This document shows, one piece after another, positions 13,187 to 24,984 of a stretch of 64,000 bases of DNA. Position 1 is the stretch's first letter, and every line of letters starts with the position of its first letter. The translations under genes were made by a program, and so were the position numbers. The stretch is from Carposina sasakii. Taxonomy: Eukaryota > Arthropoda > Insecta > Lepidoptera > Carposinidae. The notes beneath the pieces were generated by a model that saw only the letters and a list, made by a program, of their open reading frames with translations, was not told the DNA's origin and did no database searches. The DNA lies in NCBI GenBank assembly GCA_014607495.2, contig CP053152.1, positions 11,763,899 to 11,827,898 of the forward strand, in the 5' to 3' direction.

Positions 13187-13365
13187 CTATACATATGTAT
13201 GTATAACTTTATAGGAATGTGTAAATTCGCGACATCTATTTTCAAAACACATAATTTAAATACAATCCTCAAATATTCCACAGCTGAACAAAGACCTCAC
13301 ATTCTTAAAACCTATTCTTCCATTCTATTCCACTGTGTCAACCAGTTACAAAAATAAACACAAAC

Positions 13366-16300
13366 CTGTAAAGGCGTGAACGCCACCGAAGACGCAGTAC
13401 CGGAGACCTGCCTCCTTATGCTGGTCGCGCCGCCGTACTGCTGCTGTTTCTGCAGGTTCTTCTGCAGCGTCTTGCTTATCCGCACCTTGGTCTTCTCGTC
13501 TATCTGCGGCAGCCTCACCCGTCCCGTGCTGGACTTTCCTATCGTGCCACGCGTGTAGCCCAGGTCTTCTTGATAGGCGTCGTCTTCTATCTGTTGATTG
13601 AGTATAGGTTTAGTTGATGGCTATTTGATGGGAATTGTGGTTTTTGATGAGACTATAGTGAGAGAGATGCTATCCCAACTGATATTACTAATGCGAAAAT
13701 AAGTTTATTTCTTTGTTTGTTACCTCTTCACGCTTTATTTGCATACACATAGTGAGAAAGTGCAACGCTTCGGCAAGTGTAGCGTTGGACGGCCTCCGGC
13801 CTACTTTAAGAGGGCGGCTGGTAGTGACTGGATGGCAAAAACGGGAGTACGAGCCTTGTGGCATGCTCTGGGGGGGCCTACGTCCAGCAGTAGACTGCAA
13901 TAGGCTGACGAGATAGTTGGGAGTAATGAAAAGAACGTAGGCTATTTCATTCTGTAATTCATGTAGGCAAAGTCGCGAACAACAGCTAGTACTAGTATCT
14001 AACCTATAATCTGGACAACAATCCAAACAGAGTTAGATTAATCACAAAAACCACGAAAGAAGCCACGAATCCACGCTAGAATCTAGAACAGAATCACTAA
14101 TGACTCATTCAAATTCATGTGGCATAAGTGCGCACTGGCGTACAATTTGGCTGCGCACGCGCATCGAACGGACAGACCGCGGATGCTCCATCCGAGTTCC
14201 GGTCTATTTGCGTATCGCGAAAAAACCATGCGATATTTGAAATTCAACTGATCTACGATCCCATAGAGCGCGACGTCACATGGAGGGGATTCTAGGAACG
14301 CAACGCTTCGAGTGCGATACCGGTAATTAGAATGCGTTTCACCTAATAGTTGCCTTTGAACGGCGGCGCTAGTTGCTCTGTGTATAACTAAATTATCTGT
14401 GTAACTGCATACAAAAATTGTTAGTTACAAAATCATGCACAGGACTTATTCTATTGACTCAGCGCTCGCGACTCAGTCTGCGGAATCCGGGATGCGGGAT
14501 CATTAACTGGACTAGGGATTTCGAACGGTAAAACTAATTTGTAAGCTTTCCTTGCAGTATAATCGAAACCATTGAAAAACTTGTCTGCATGTACTATGTA
14601 GTCTATGACCATAGACACCGTGTTGTCCTTGTTTGATTTTTACTCATGAATTACATATATAAGTTATCCTGTACCGTGATTCGGGAGTTTACTACTTACA
14701 ATACAACAACTGCTTTCGTAGGACTGGACTAAAGAACTCGGTGTCGTTCATTTTGACGATGAACTAGCAATTTCTCAGTGTTCTTCAAAAGTTCAGGTAA
14801 ATTTAATTCGAGTTTTAATGATACCGAAAAATAATCGCTTTTTGTGCAAAAAAAAACCTACGAACACGAAGATAATCGCTGAGCTAATACAGAGCCTGGT
14901 TAAAAGTAGTGCAGTATTGCACGCGGTCATTATGTGGCTCTCTCATCGGCAATTAATAGCAAATTTTCATTAACAAGATCCCATTTCAATCATAATTGAT
15001 GCCATAGTTAAAAGTAACAAATAGTTTACTCGTATCTTCGCTGCAGTTGAGTTGCGTGATTTGTCCGTTGTCTTAGCAAGGAGATGGTATAAAGGAATAG
15101 GATAGTACTTATTGAGAATTATATTCGCAAGATTTTGGCTTTTTCGAGAATATAAAATTTTCAGATAGCAATGCCATACTTAAAATAACTAGGTATATGA
15201 TGCGGTACAGAACCTTTATCATATACTTACAGTACGTACGTATGGAATAGCTAGCTTCGTCTAGGCACCTACATAATATACATACATATCTCGTCAAAAG
15301 CATATTCACACATGACACATCAAAATTCTGAATTATTAAAACACTTACGATCGACGCCGTTCAATGTGGGGTCAAGCGTAGAACACAAAAACCATGGAGG
15401 CGAATTATCATTTAAAAAAAATTAACCTTGTATAAATTGGTGCTTTACGAAGATAAACTACTGGTTTATAGATACAAAGCCGCACTACATTGTTTCACGC
15501 TACGCAAGGAAATGAAAGGAAATAATATTAACCCCGTTTTTCTTCATCACGTGCAAAAGAAATAGTAGTAAAGAGATATTTCGTAATTAACTTGATCTTT
15601 ATTAATTTTGAAAACGGATGAATGGCTAATAAGACTAGATTTTCTAGCTAGGGTAAAGATTAATAACGGCTTGTTTTTACGACTAACAGAAATGTACCTA
15701 TTTTACCAACAAACACGAAATTTTTTAAAAGAATGTGAACGCGATGTGCGGAATTAGAAAACGAACTGACTCAAAATATTGACTTACTAGAATTTTTAGT
15801 AACATTTTTTTACGCCCGTTACGAGAACAACAGATAAAGAAGAAGAAAAATGTTAATCACCAGAAAATTTTATCTTGATTCAGACTAATATATGGCTAGG
15901 TCTTTTCGCAATAACTATCTGTACACGAATATCGTACGTCGATCTAGTTAAAGTGGACGTACATTGGTGACAATATTATTTTGTCAATAGTATGTCACTC
16001 ATGTTAAGTGTATAGGTAGAGATTTACATGGTCTTCGGTCGTTTTAAACCTTGATCTCTCATTTCAGAGATCGGGCAAGGGTTACAAGAGAAGTCACGGC
16101 GAAAAAAGTCAAGTACCTACGCTACTACTTACATTTGCATTTATAACAGCTTCATAAATATTAATGTTTGCTACGCCTTGTCGATAACATGACAAGCATA
16201 TCGATATACATAAATCGTACATTGTACCTAATAATCTGAAATTGCACTATAATGAGTACGTAGCGAGTAGCCGATTAAAGAGATCGATTATATTAATCGA

Positions 16301-19300
16301 AGTGATTAATGACGGGATGACTAAGCTCATTAATCTAATGGTGTGTGGCCATAGTGTGTGGCTGACCACGGAGCATATACTCGTAAAGATATGGCCTAAC
16401 AATATAGTAGATTCTGACCGTCACATTTAGACTAAAACGTAAAATTAGTTCTACCTGTATCTTTTTCTCTCAGCCATGTTAGGAACGAAGAAGGACAGAC
16501 CTGACTAAAGTTAAGTAAGTTTACGTTTAAGAGTGACGGTCAGAATCGACTATATCGTTGGCACTGGAATATGATGGGAAGCTAATGGTTAGTGGTTTAC
16601 ACTGCTTATCCACAGATCACTTTTTTTTCCAATAACATTGCCAATAGCACGACCAGAACATTGCTTAAGACAGCTCCACGTAATATATGCTTGATGTAGC
16701 TGACCACATAATGTTATGTGCATATTGTTAATGTTTATTATTGTAGCGGCTAGCCACGACTGTACGTACATTGGCTGGTACATCTTATGAATTTAGAACC
16801 GTATTTTAATCGCCACATATGTGGATATGTTGCCTTGATCTGATAATTATTTATCAATTTACTACCCACTTTACCTGGTCCTTTTTATACCTACATAAAA
16901 AAACATAACCCCCCCCTTCTGTCGCAGTCGGGTAGGTAATAAAGCAGTATCGAACATTACACTCACGTCAGCGAAGTTGAGTCGGTTGGCGTTCTTGCGG
17001 AATTCGGTCATGGCGTAGCGCTCCTTCATCTTGCGCACGCGCTTTCCGCCGCGCTTCTTGCGGGACTGCTCGATCGGCTTCGGTAAGGGGCGGACGAACT
17101 TCACCGGTGGAGGCTCCTATTACGTACATATATGTACTTAGCAATGGGCTTTTTACAAGTTGACGACACGGCCACGGCCTTTTTTCATCTAATATGGAGG
17201 CCGTGTGGTGGTCGTGTCGTCTAGTTGAAAAACGAGCTAGGTATGCTGCTCTGGGAGTGAAAAAAAACGCATAATACTAAAGCTGCTTCTCTTCCCAGGC
17301 ATACTGTACAAGTCAGTAGAGGGACAGGAGGGTCTTGGTGTTTTGTAGGCCATAGGCTGACCATCTGACTAACCGAACTTGTACATCTCAACTATACCCT
17401 CAAAATTGGTCAGAAGTGGCACCATGTGGTTCTATCGGCCCTTGGTGCTCTGCCTACCCCGTAAGGGATAAAGGCGTGATTATATGTATGTATGTACTAA
17501 TACATTTTTGCTTCCAAAAAAACCGTGGACGTGTCGTGATCATGCCGTCTAGTGGATAAACGCCCAATAGGTGTAACAGTAAATAATAGAATATATGACA
17601 CATCACATCATCAGTCTATTGCAGTCCACTGCTGGACTTAGGCGCCCCCCGGGGCACGCCACACGACTACTGCTCTGGATTTTTGCTCATAGTCACCACG
17701 ACACGATCGGCAGTTGGTGACCCCAGTGCGATTTTCGGATTATGTTGTCAACACGGAAGTCACTGCTGCCCATATCCTGGAAACCCTTACTCGCCTCTTA
17801 CGATACCCACGGGCAGACATGGGGTGTTGCTATTCTACTCAGTCGACACCACGTTTTCATTTACCTTGCCTTTAATCGGGATAAATTAAATCATAAATGT
17901 ATCCTTATTATATTATTCTTTACTAGTGGACGCCCGCGACTCCATCCGCGTGGACTACAGAAAAAACAAAATGTCGAAATTATGCGGGATAAAAAGTAGG
18001 CTATATGTTAAGTGGGACCTGTCACAATATATTCCTGAAAACTGCATAGAAATCGGTTCAGCCGTTTCTGAGATTAGCGTGCACAAACGCACAGACAAAC
18101 AGACAAACCGACAGACAAAAATTCCAAAAATCATAGTTTTGGGTTCTAATGCGTTGATAAAGGTCTCCTATAATATTTTTTCTCATATATCTTCCATGTA
18201 CAGACAGCGATCCGTTACATTTTTATTATATGTATAGATTGTAGTATACTGGTATGTTTAAATTTAGCACTATGGTAAAACAAACAAGGCAGGACCGAAG
18301 TATATTTACCTGTAACTTGTCCAGTTTCTTCTCGATGCTCTCCCTTAGCGCTCGTCCGATATGTCCGTCAGTACTCTCGTGACACGCGTCCACGCGGGCT
18401 GCGAGCGTCACCTTCGTCGACACCAGCTTAGCTGCTTTGTAGCGCAACTCCTGATAATCAAAAGATGGCTGAAGTAAAAGTGACGTTGTCGGCCAAGAAA
18501 AGAGTTTGTAATTCACCCACAAAAAGGTTTTTTTAACTTGTTAGAACGTCTGCCTTCCTAGATTTCGTACAGCAACGGTATCAAGTTAGCATAAGCAAAA
18601 CTGACGGTAGTGGCCAACAAAAGAGTTTGGAGTTCACCCCATGAAAAGCTATTTAATTTTATGTGAATGTCTTATCCTCGTACAGCAATTGAGTAGGTAC
18701 TTTTTTATTATTATATATGTAAACAGGCAGGCAGTTGAGGCAACTGATTTTGCCTGTATCTGAATGTTCTCTTCTTAGGTTTTTCTATGTTCTTATTTAG
18801 GAATCGGCATCATCTTTACATGAATAAAAAATGCTTTGTTCTGAATGACTGTCGTAACTCAGGGGTTCCCAAACTTTTTTTCTCATAGACCCCTTTTAAA
18901 AGTTAACTGGTTCTGGTGGACTCCCTATAAGCCTACACCACATACAAATTAATTGTGATCCCCCATTTTTTCACGCCAACGTAGACCCCCATGGAGTCTC
19001 CTGTGGACCTCTGGGGGTCCACCTGGACTACTTTGGGAACAACTGGTCTAACTGACGCATCAACGCACAGCCTAGACGGCTGATCATAGAGACCTGCTGA
19101 TACTTTGAGGACTGGAGGGATTTCCCAAAATTCTTATTCTTTATTGCTAAATTTCTACAGAAATGAAAATTCTAACGTGTACGCGGAATAAATCGCGGGC
19201 GGCTTCTAGAATTATTTATGAAAATAGACTGCCCTAAACAGTGACAATCTTAGCAGTTTACGTCTACACAAAAGTCGAGTTCTTTTTTAACCGACTTCAA

Positions 19301-22300
19301 AAAAAGGAGGAGGTTCTCAATTCGTCTGTATGTATAATATTTTTTTTTTTATGTATGTTCACCGATATTTCCGTCAATTAATGACGGATTTCAAAAAATT
19401 TTTTTTGTTGGATAGAGTTCACTTCTGAGGTGGTCCCATTTTCACCAGGTCAGGATCTGATGATGGGATCCAGGAGAAATCAAGGGCAACCACCGAAAAT
19501 TGTATGCACGCATGGTGCTTTTGTTACGTAATCATGTCTTACTCAGGTATATGCTTCAGGGTGTCAACATCTAATGCTGCTGTGCTGATGATGAAGCTAC
19601 AGAACTTCTTAACGGTTAGGAGTTTGGATACAGTACTGCAATTGGTCAATGGAAACTATTTAGTAGTATGTAGGGCTAACGTGTTACTTGAATCAACATC
19701 TGATGCTGCTGTGCTGATGATGAAGCTACAGAACTCTTTAACGGTTAGGAGTTGGGAGACAGTACTGCAATTGGTCGATGGAAACTATATAGTAGTATGT
19801 AGGGCTAACTTGTTGCTTGTGAGGTATACTTGAATCAAAATCTGATGCTGCTGTGCTGATGGTCAAGCTACAGAACTCCTTAACGGTTAGGAGTTAGGGG
19901 ACAGTACTGCAATTGGTCGATGGAAACTATATATGTAGGGCTAACGTGATACTTATACGGGTAGATACTACTCCTGAGATGGTAATGATGAAAACCTTAG
20001 GTATACATGGTGTTTTTTCGTTGCCACCCTTAACTAAGGGTACGTACTCTATAAATCAAATAAAGTAAGTTTATGCAAAAAAAAAATGCTCAGAAACGAT
20101 GTAAATTTTTTTGAAACAATTTTTTTATTAGGTACTTGATCGGCGAAATGTATAGTGTCCAGTGTTTATGTTAGTTTTTTTGTAGACAGATATTAATTAT
20201 TTCTCGTGAAAAATCTTGCTACGCGCGTCTATGTGCATTCATGCAGAAAAATGCAGTCTATTTACTCAACTTTGGACCCTAATATTTTGGAAACCAGACA
20301 CTTCCCAGGTATGCTTCCAATGAGAAAAATGATAGTGATGATGAGGAGATTACGTAGTTTTCGGGAACGTTGACGACCAAAAATCAGCCTGTATAAACTA
20401 GCATCTATTTAAGTCCACAACGCATTAACACAACTAAAAATCGAGAAATAAACTGACTTTTAAAAAAAAAATTTAACCGACTTCAAACTTTAACTAAAAA
20501 GCGATAAATAACGTAACTAATTTATCTACTTAACACATATTAAATATCTCAAACTATTTAAATATTTACAACTTAATACCTAATACTTTAACAAAGTCAT
20601 CTTTAACTATTTAAATATTTATAATTATCACTTATTTTTTGGAGTCGGTGCCAGCCTAGGTAACGTAGTGTTGATGGACGCGCGCGACTGGCAAAGCCAC
20701 ACACACGGCAAAATACAATGCGGTGTAGTAGGCAGCGGTAATGCAATTTCCTATTCTTGGTTATACTATTTAGTGTGGGTCAGTTTTCTTAATTACATTT
20801 ATTTGTTTGGCTGGCACCGACTCCAAAAAATATGTGATAATTATAAATATTTAAATAGTTAAAGATGACTTTGTTAAAGTATTAGGTATTAAGTTGTAAA
20901 TATTTAAATAGTTTGAGATATTTAATATGTGTTAAGTAGATAAATTAGTTACGTTATTTATCGCTTTTTAGTTAAAGTTTGAAGTCGGTTAAATTTTTTT
21001 TTTTTAAAGTCAGTTTATATAATAAATAAGTGCCACTACAAAAAATAGATAAATAAACATTCACACACTACACAACACATTAACCTAGTCCCACATTAAG
21101 ATCCCTAAAGTCTTGTGTCGTGGGTACTAAGCAACGGTATATAAATACATAGATAAGTATAGAAACATCCATGACTCGGAAACAAACATCGATATTCATC
21201 ATATGAATGGTGTCGCAGGCAGGGTCACTACCTACTAGACCAATCGGCCATCAAGAGAGATACCTATGTAGAAATTCAGAAAATAATTATGGTAACAACT
21301 GAAACAAATTAAATCGCACTTACAGGTGATGTGTCCTGTACAATTTGTGAGAAGTAAATAAAGCCGGTGTGTGGCAAGGCAGCCGCTTGGGAAAACCCGG
21401 ATAAGGTCTTCTTCTGTTGCCCCAGCGGTAGCACATTGCATGCTGGCATTTTGGATAGCTTTGACAAGCCACCGGCCACACCCAATATCTTGGCTGCTGT
21501 TGATGCACCTGGAAACATAATGTGTCATTAGATATTCCCATTCAATCCAAGAAAATTAAGAAAAAACAATTATTCACTCAGTTTTAGACAAGTAAAACAA
21601 GATTGTTACTCTGACTTGATACATGTTAAAGTTTTCACTTTTGAACAATAGCATGACATAGGTTTGCCTTATTCTTTAATCTTCAAATATAATGTAACAT
21701 TTTTGATCATCATCATCGTCAGCCTATTGCAGTCCACTGCTGGACGTAGGCCTCCCCCAGTGTACGCCACATGGCTCGATCTCCCGTTTTTGCCATCCAG
21801 TCACTACCAGCCGTTACTTTAAGTCATCGGTCCATCTGGCCGGAGGGCGCCCAATGCTATGCTTGCCGAGGCGCGGTCTTAATTCGAGAACCTGTTTACT
21901 CCACCGTCCATCGGTTCTACGACAGATGTGGCCGGCCCACTGCCACTTCAGTCTGCTACATTTCGAGACTATGTTTGTCACTTTGGTCTTCTGCCGCATA
22001 ATCTCGTTTCGGACTTTGTCCATTCGCGAGATTCCGAGCATTGACCTTTCCATAGCTCTCTGGAGTGACATGTAATCGGTGAGCCAGCCCCACCGTCAGG
22101 TTTCACGTCTCGGCTCCGTAAGTCATGGCTGGTAGAACGCATTGATGGAACACCTTGGTCTTGAGGCATTGTGGCAAGGATGACTCAAAGATATGACACA
22201 ACTTCCCAAACGCTGCCCACCCAAGCTGCACTCTTCTGGTGATTTCTCCCTCGAAGTTGTCTTTACCCAACTGCAATATTTGCCCAAGGTATACATACTT

Positions 22301-24984
22301 CTGAACAACTTTTAGGGCTACGCCTTCGACGGATATCGGCTCAGGGATGATGTGTCGATTGCACATTACCTTGGTCTTGTCCAGGTTCATCCCTAATCCC
22401 ACACGCCTCGAGGCAGCATTGAGACTAGACCTCCGACTTCTTTATAACCTGCCGTACAGTATGGATGTGGTCCACGGTGCTGTAGCCTTTGCGAAACCCG
22501 GCCTGTTCAGGTGGCTGGAAGGCGTTAAATCTCAATACCAGACGATTCGTGACGACTCTCGAGAACAGCTTATAGACGTGGCTCAGAAGTGTGATCGGAC
22601 TATAGTTTTTGAAGAGCGTTTTGTCTCCCTTCTTGAAAAACAATGCCACCACACCTCTGCTCCACGCCTTAGGAGTAGTACCATTGTCCAATATGGAGTT
22701 AAATAACTCAACTTCAATTTCGGCGAGAATCTCTGGAACCGATGTGACGGTTTGGCCATTCGAGGATCGAAGCTTTGTCAGGTGACTCCTTCCCAGCGCC
22801 TTGGTAAAGACTTTCGATCCTCAATTTTTCTCAATCGCCTCCTTAACGAGATGAGTATTCCAGCTTCGGAGGTCGCGTCTCACCATGCTCCTGATCTTTT
22901 TGTTGAGCGGCTGGGAATCTGGCAAAGCATTGAATAGCTGAATGCGTTGCTAAGCACAGATATCGAGAACAGCTGAACCATTTTCGCTAATTCTTTTTTT
23001 AGATTATTCTTAGAAATACGAGGATAGTTCCTACAGAGAAAATATTTTTTAAAATTGCCTGAATAAGTCTAAAAACAACTTTTCTATAGCGGCCGCCTAC
23101 GACTTTGCTCACGTGAAAGGGCATTACATCCGTGCAAAGCCAGGGTGAATCCCTAGTTGGACATAAATGTTAATTTGACTTTACTCACCAACTATAGCAG
23201 TAACATTGGGTGCTATAAATGTCATTCTGCTCTCCACATATTCATAGATCTTGGATTTAAAGTTGTTAATGTCTCCAGCCATGTCACAAGCCTCATAGAT
23301 CTCTGCCAGTTCATCTTCTGAGAGCAATTTCCTAAAAATACATACAAACATATTCTTTATCTAACTTTATTGCAAATACCTTTGAAGATTTTAATATTAA
23401 TAGATATCTGGTAGTGTGTTTCACCAAACAGTTTCATTGAATGATGGTGTACAGTGTGTATGACTACATTATTGTTATTACGATATACAAAAAATGTAAG
23501 TTATAAATATTATAAAGAAAATGAAAAAAAGTTTCACCCAAGTGGGTTTTGAACTCACAAACTCTCGCAAACTGTGCTTTCGCTCTAACCAACTGAACTA
23601 TCAGGGCAAATAACTCTGATGACGAATTTTACCATCTCTTTTACATTACATTTTTGGCAATGTAATTTTTTCATCCCGAAATGTAAGTTCTAAAATTGGG
23701 CATAGGAGTTATTCTATGAAGAGGACTCTACTTATTCACTAGCAGATACAGTTAAAATAAATACATTCATTATACAGGGTGTAACAAAAAGGGTATGTTA
23801 AGCGAAAAGCTATGTAAATAGCCCACTATAGAGAACCTATCTACAAAATTTGAGACTCGAAATCACATTTTTATTTTTCAATATTGTATGAAAATTTCTG
23901 AGATATTTAAAAATTCTCCATACTATCGGGAAAAATAAACATGTGATTTAGGGTCTCAAATTTTGTGGATAGGTTCTCTATAGTGGGCTATTTACATAGC
24001 TTTTCGCTTAACATACCCTTTTTGTTACACCCTGTATATGTAATAGAACGTTTGAATGACCGAATATATACAGCATAATATTCTAACTATTAACCGTACA
24101 TTAAAAAAATTATATAACTCAAAATATAATTGTTACCCTTGTGTAGTAGATGCAGTGACTGAGACAATCATGATAGTAGCTTGAGTTATATAACTTTGAA
24201 GTGTTTCATTGTTTTTGGCTTTGTCCAAATTATTTCCAAGTTCCTTCACTGTTCTTATGTACTCTAAGGGGGTGACTATCAGGGATTCCAACTCGGGGAA
24301 GCGTTTCTGATACTTGTCACGCACAAATCTGTGAATAATAGCTGGAAAATTAAATATTTTTGTTTTTAAAACATACCTATACTATATTTCATCAACAAAT
24401 AGTTCAAGTTAAGTAAGTTTCTAATATTATTTTATAAACAAATTATTTTCTGTAGGTATTGTGTACAAAGTTGTAGGACATCATAATGTACATTTTTTTA
24501 TACATATAATTGTGTATGAATTTAGAAGTAATAAATGCAACGTACCAATTTCTCCATCAATTTCAACAGCAATGTTATTGGCTTCTACAATCAGCTGGTA
24601 CTCGGGATCAGATTCCATTAAGCCTGTCACATCAATTTTTTTCCTATTATTGCCTACATTTTGCTCAATTTCAGACATCACCTGAAATAATACAGGTAAG
24701 TAAAAATCTTACATTAATCTGCAGATTTATGTAGGCCAAATTGCAGATCTAACTTACAAATTTCTAGATATAGGTGCACTTACCCGTTTTAGTCTATCTG
24801 AATATCTCAACTTTGCCAAATCCCTAATGGAAACATTTTGGAGATCTTCCTCTTTTGGGATAACAGGATGTGGCACAGCAAATTCATGAGGTGTTTCACT
24901 TGATGTTTTACTCTCAATAGCTGCTTCTAGTTCACCGTCATCATTCTCTTCTAAATCTGCAAGTAGCTCGTCTGCTAAAGACAT
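13366..24984 (-). CDS. Prp31: U4/U6 snRNP splicing factor Prp31 (last coding exon not found)
   Basis: Core splicing factor that binds the U4 snRNA-15.5K complex and bridges U4/U6 to U5 in the nucleus. Eight minus-strand exons join in one frame: 24984-24784, 24681-24546, 24341-24137, 23331-23189, 21508-21324, 18450-18310, 17116-16967 and 13590-13366, all with GT/AG borders. They give 462 residues against about 499 in the human protein. Visible are the N-terminus MSLADELLADLEE, the NOSIC/coiled-coil region (FPELESL, YIRTVKELGNNLDK), the Nop domain (ASTAAKILGVAGG, MPACNVLPLG, KTLSGF), the basic RKKRGGKRVRKMKER stretch and the C-terminal RISKTLQKNLQKQ to GTASSVAFTPLQ. Exon 8 ends in phase 0 at a GTTTGT donor, so about 35-40 residues are missing. 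I found no matching exon in 1-13365. Introns carry an RTE fragment, a Helitron, a SINE, a MITE and a 210-bp inverted repeat. The gene is divergent from Ntf-2, 950 bp away. Confidence 0.95.
13740..13917 (+). repeat. RTE LINE 3' tail fragment
   Basis: A plus-strand fragment of the RTE 3' end: GGCGGCTGGTAGTGACTGG, then GGCATGCTCTGGG and GGCCTACGTCCAGCAGTAGA before CTGCAATAGGCTGA. It matches the 3' end of the longer minus-strand copy at 21712-22940. It lies just upstream (transcription sense) of Prp31 exon 8, in intron 7. Confidence 0.7.
13918..16400. other. Prp31 intron 7 DNA, no gene
   Basis: No exon recognised. At about 14340-14460 there is a diverged copy of the repeat with GGCGCTAGTT...TGTGTAACTGCATAC that also occurs near 41430-41575 and 41825-41960. 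The remainder is featureless AT-rich sequence. Confidence 0.45.
16405..16554. mobile_element. MITE with TCTGACCGTCA-type inverted ends, copy 1
   Basis: About 150 bp, starting TATAGTAGATTCTGACCGTCA and ending with the inverse TGACGGTCAGAATCGACTATA-type end. The interior has a GGACAGACCTGAC block. The same family is seen at 26303-26488 and 50600-50751. Confidence 0.7.
17278..17497 (+). repeat. SINE-like repeat with ATGT tail, copy 1
   Basis: About 220 bp running from GCTGCTTCTCTTCCCAGGCA through ACAAGTCAGTAGAGGGACA and GGCACCATGTGGTTCTATCG to CCGTAAGGGATAAAGGCGTG, ending in a (TATG)n-type tail. The same sequence lies inverted at 58317-58548, where it has jumped into another element. The tail and lack of inverted ends fit a retroposed SINE. 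I do not recognise the head. Confidence 0.65.
17600..17855 (-). repeat. RTE-tail-derived short repeat, copy 3
   Basis: Diverged copy of the 2964 and 12911 elements (AGTCCACTGCTGGACTTAGG at the left, ATACCCACGGGCAGACATGG near the right). It lies in Prp31 intron 6, about 70 bp from a Helitron. The short frames inside it are shadows. Confidence 0.7.
17923..18238 (-). mobile_element. Non-autonomous Helitron, copy 1
   Basis: On the minus strand the element begins TCTATACATATAATAAAAAT and ends ...GGGCGTCCACTAG, with the hairpin-forming CCACGCGGA...TCGCGGGCG region just before the CTAG end. It is flanked by A and T as expected for Helitrons (TC start, CTRR end, insertion between A and T, no duplication). 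At 316 bp it is far too short for a Rep/helicase protein. Copies at 30140-30442 and 52154-52422 share both ends. Confidence 0.8.
18861..19046. mobile_element. hAT-type MITE
   Basis: Begins CAGGGGTTCCCAAACTTTTT and ends with the inverse ACTTTGGGAACAACTG, the terminal inverted repeat style of hAT elements. The flanking 8-mers (TCGTAACT, GTCTAACT) match at the last five bases, so any target-site duplication has decayed. The interior is non-coding. Confidence 0.65.
19285..19500. repeat. Lepidopteran-type interspersed repeat
   Basis: Contains AACCGACTTCAAAAAAAGGA followed by GGAGGTTCTCAATTCGTCTG and, further on, GGTCAGGATCTGATGATGGG. I recognise this as a phrase common in lepidopteran genomes. 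The first part recurs in the arms of the inverted repeat at 20447-21018. It runs directly into the tandem block that follows. Confidence 0.55.
19560..19965 (+). repeat. Tandem repeat, three diverged units of about 125-145 bp
   Basis: Three head-to-tail units start near 19563, 19690 and 19835. Each has AATGCTGCTGTGCTGATG (or GATGCTGCTGTGCTGATG), then AACGGTTAGGAGTT, ACAGTACTGCAATTGGTC and GTAGGGCTAAC. Units differ by small indels. A 109-codon plus frame over units 1-2 is repeat translation, not a gene. Confidence 0.8.
20006..20391. mobile_element. TA-flanked non-coding DNA transposon, copy 1
   Basis: 386 bp between TA dinucleotides, starting CATGGTGTTTTTTCGTTGCC and ending GACGACCAAAAATCAGCCTG. 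The two ends are imperfect inverted repeats (CAGG..GTTTTTCG / CAGGGGATTTTTGG type, clearer in the second copy at 29971-30589). This copy is uninterrupted and shows the empty site for the Helitron inserted in copy 2. Confidence 0.7.
20447..21018. repeat. Long inverted repeat, 210-bp arms, 152-bp loop
   Basis: 20447-20656 is almost perfectly the reverse complement of 20809-21018, apart from length changes in the A/T run near the outer end. The inner border of each arm reads GGAGTCGGTGCCAGCC or its complement. The loop (20657-20808) is non-coding. Transcribed in Prp31 intron 5, it would fold into a hairpin about 210 bp long. It may be two head-to-head copies of one repeat or a foldback element. 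Confidence 0.85.
21059..21247 (-). repeat. tRNA-derived SINE, copy with internal deletion
   Basis: Same family as 46155-46386. The right end holds the A-box region (inverted: GACCAATCGGCC), and the 3' part ends at ATTCACACAC on the left. The segment holding the B-box in other copies is missing here. Confidence 0.65.
21712..22940 (-). pseudogene. RTE-type LINE fragment, reverse transcriptase internally deleted
   Basis: Minus-strand reading gives recognisable reverse-transcriptase pieces: FFKKGDKTLFKNYSPITLL and PPEQAGFRKGYSTVDHI (22691-22425), then MNLDKTKVMCN and YLGQILQLGKDNFEGEI (22402-22103), and a C-terminal stretch with WQWAGHICRR (to about 21814). The part that should carry the catalytic YxDD motif is missing at about 22403-22425, and there are frame breaks. 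The 3' end, GGCCTACGTCCAGCAGTGGA then CTGCAATAGGCTGA and a GAT-rich tail (about 21712-21745), is the source of the short tails scattered through the window. It is inserted in Prp31 intron 4. The 5' part is absent. Confidence 0.85.
23525..23620 (-). repeat. tRNA-like sequence, probably a SINE head
   Basis: The minus strand reads like a tRNA 5' half (TAGTTCAGTTGGTTAGAGCG, A-box-like), followed about 40 bp later by GAGTTCAAAACCC (B-box-like). The acceptor stem does not pair and the anticodon arm is overlong, so I read it as a tRNA-derived SINE or pseudogene rather than a working tRNA. Confidence 0.45.
23775..24034. mobile_element. Palindromic TA-flanked MITE, copy A
   Basis: 260 bp between TA dinucleotides. 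Starts CAGGGTGTAACAAAAAGGGT and ends with the inverse CCCTTTTTGTTACACCCTG. The inverted similarity continues inward (ATGTTAAGCGAAAAGCTATG, GCCCACTATAGAGAACCTAT) so that almost the whole element can form one hairpin. Four relatives lie at 29081, 54533, 58186 and 59931. It is in Prp31 intron 3. TA flanks suggest mobilisation by a Tc1/mariner-type transposase. Confidence 0.85.

Noticed and set aside
19504..19833. 109-codon plus-strand protein
   Set aside because: It is the translation of two units of a three-unit tandem repeat with indels; the third unit breaks the frame.
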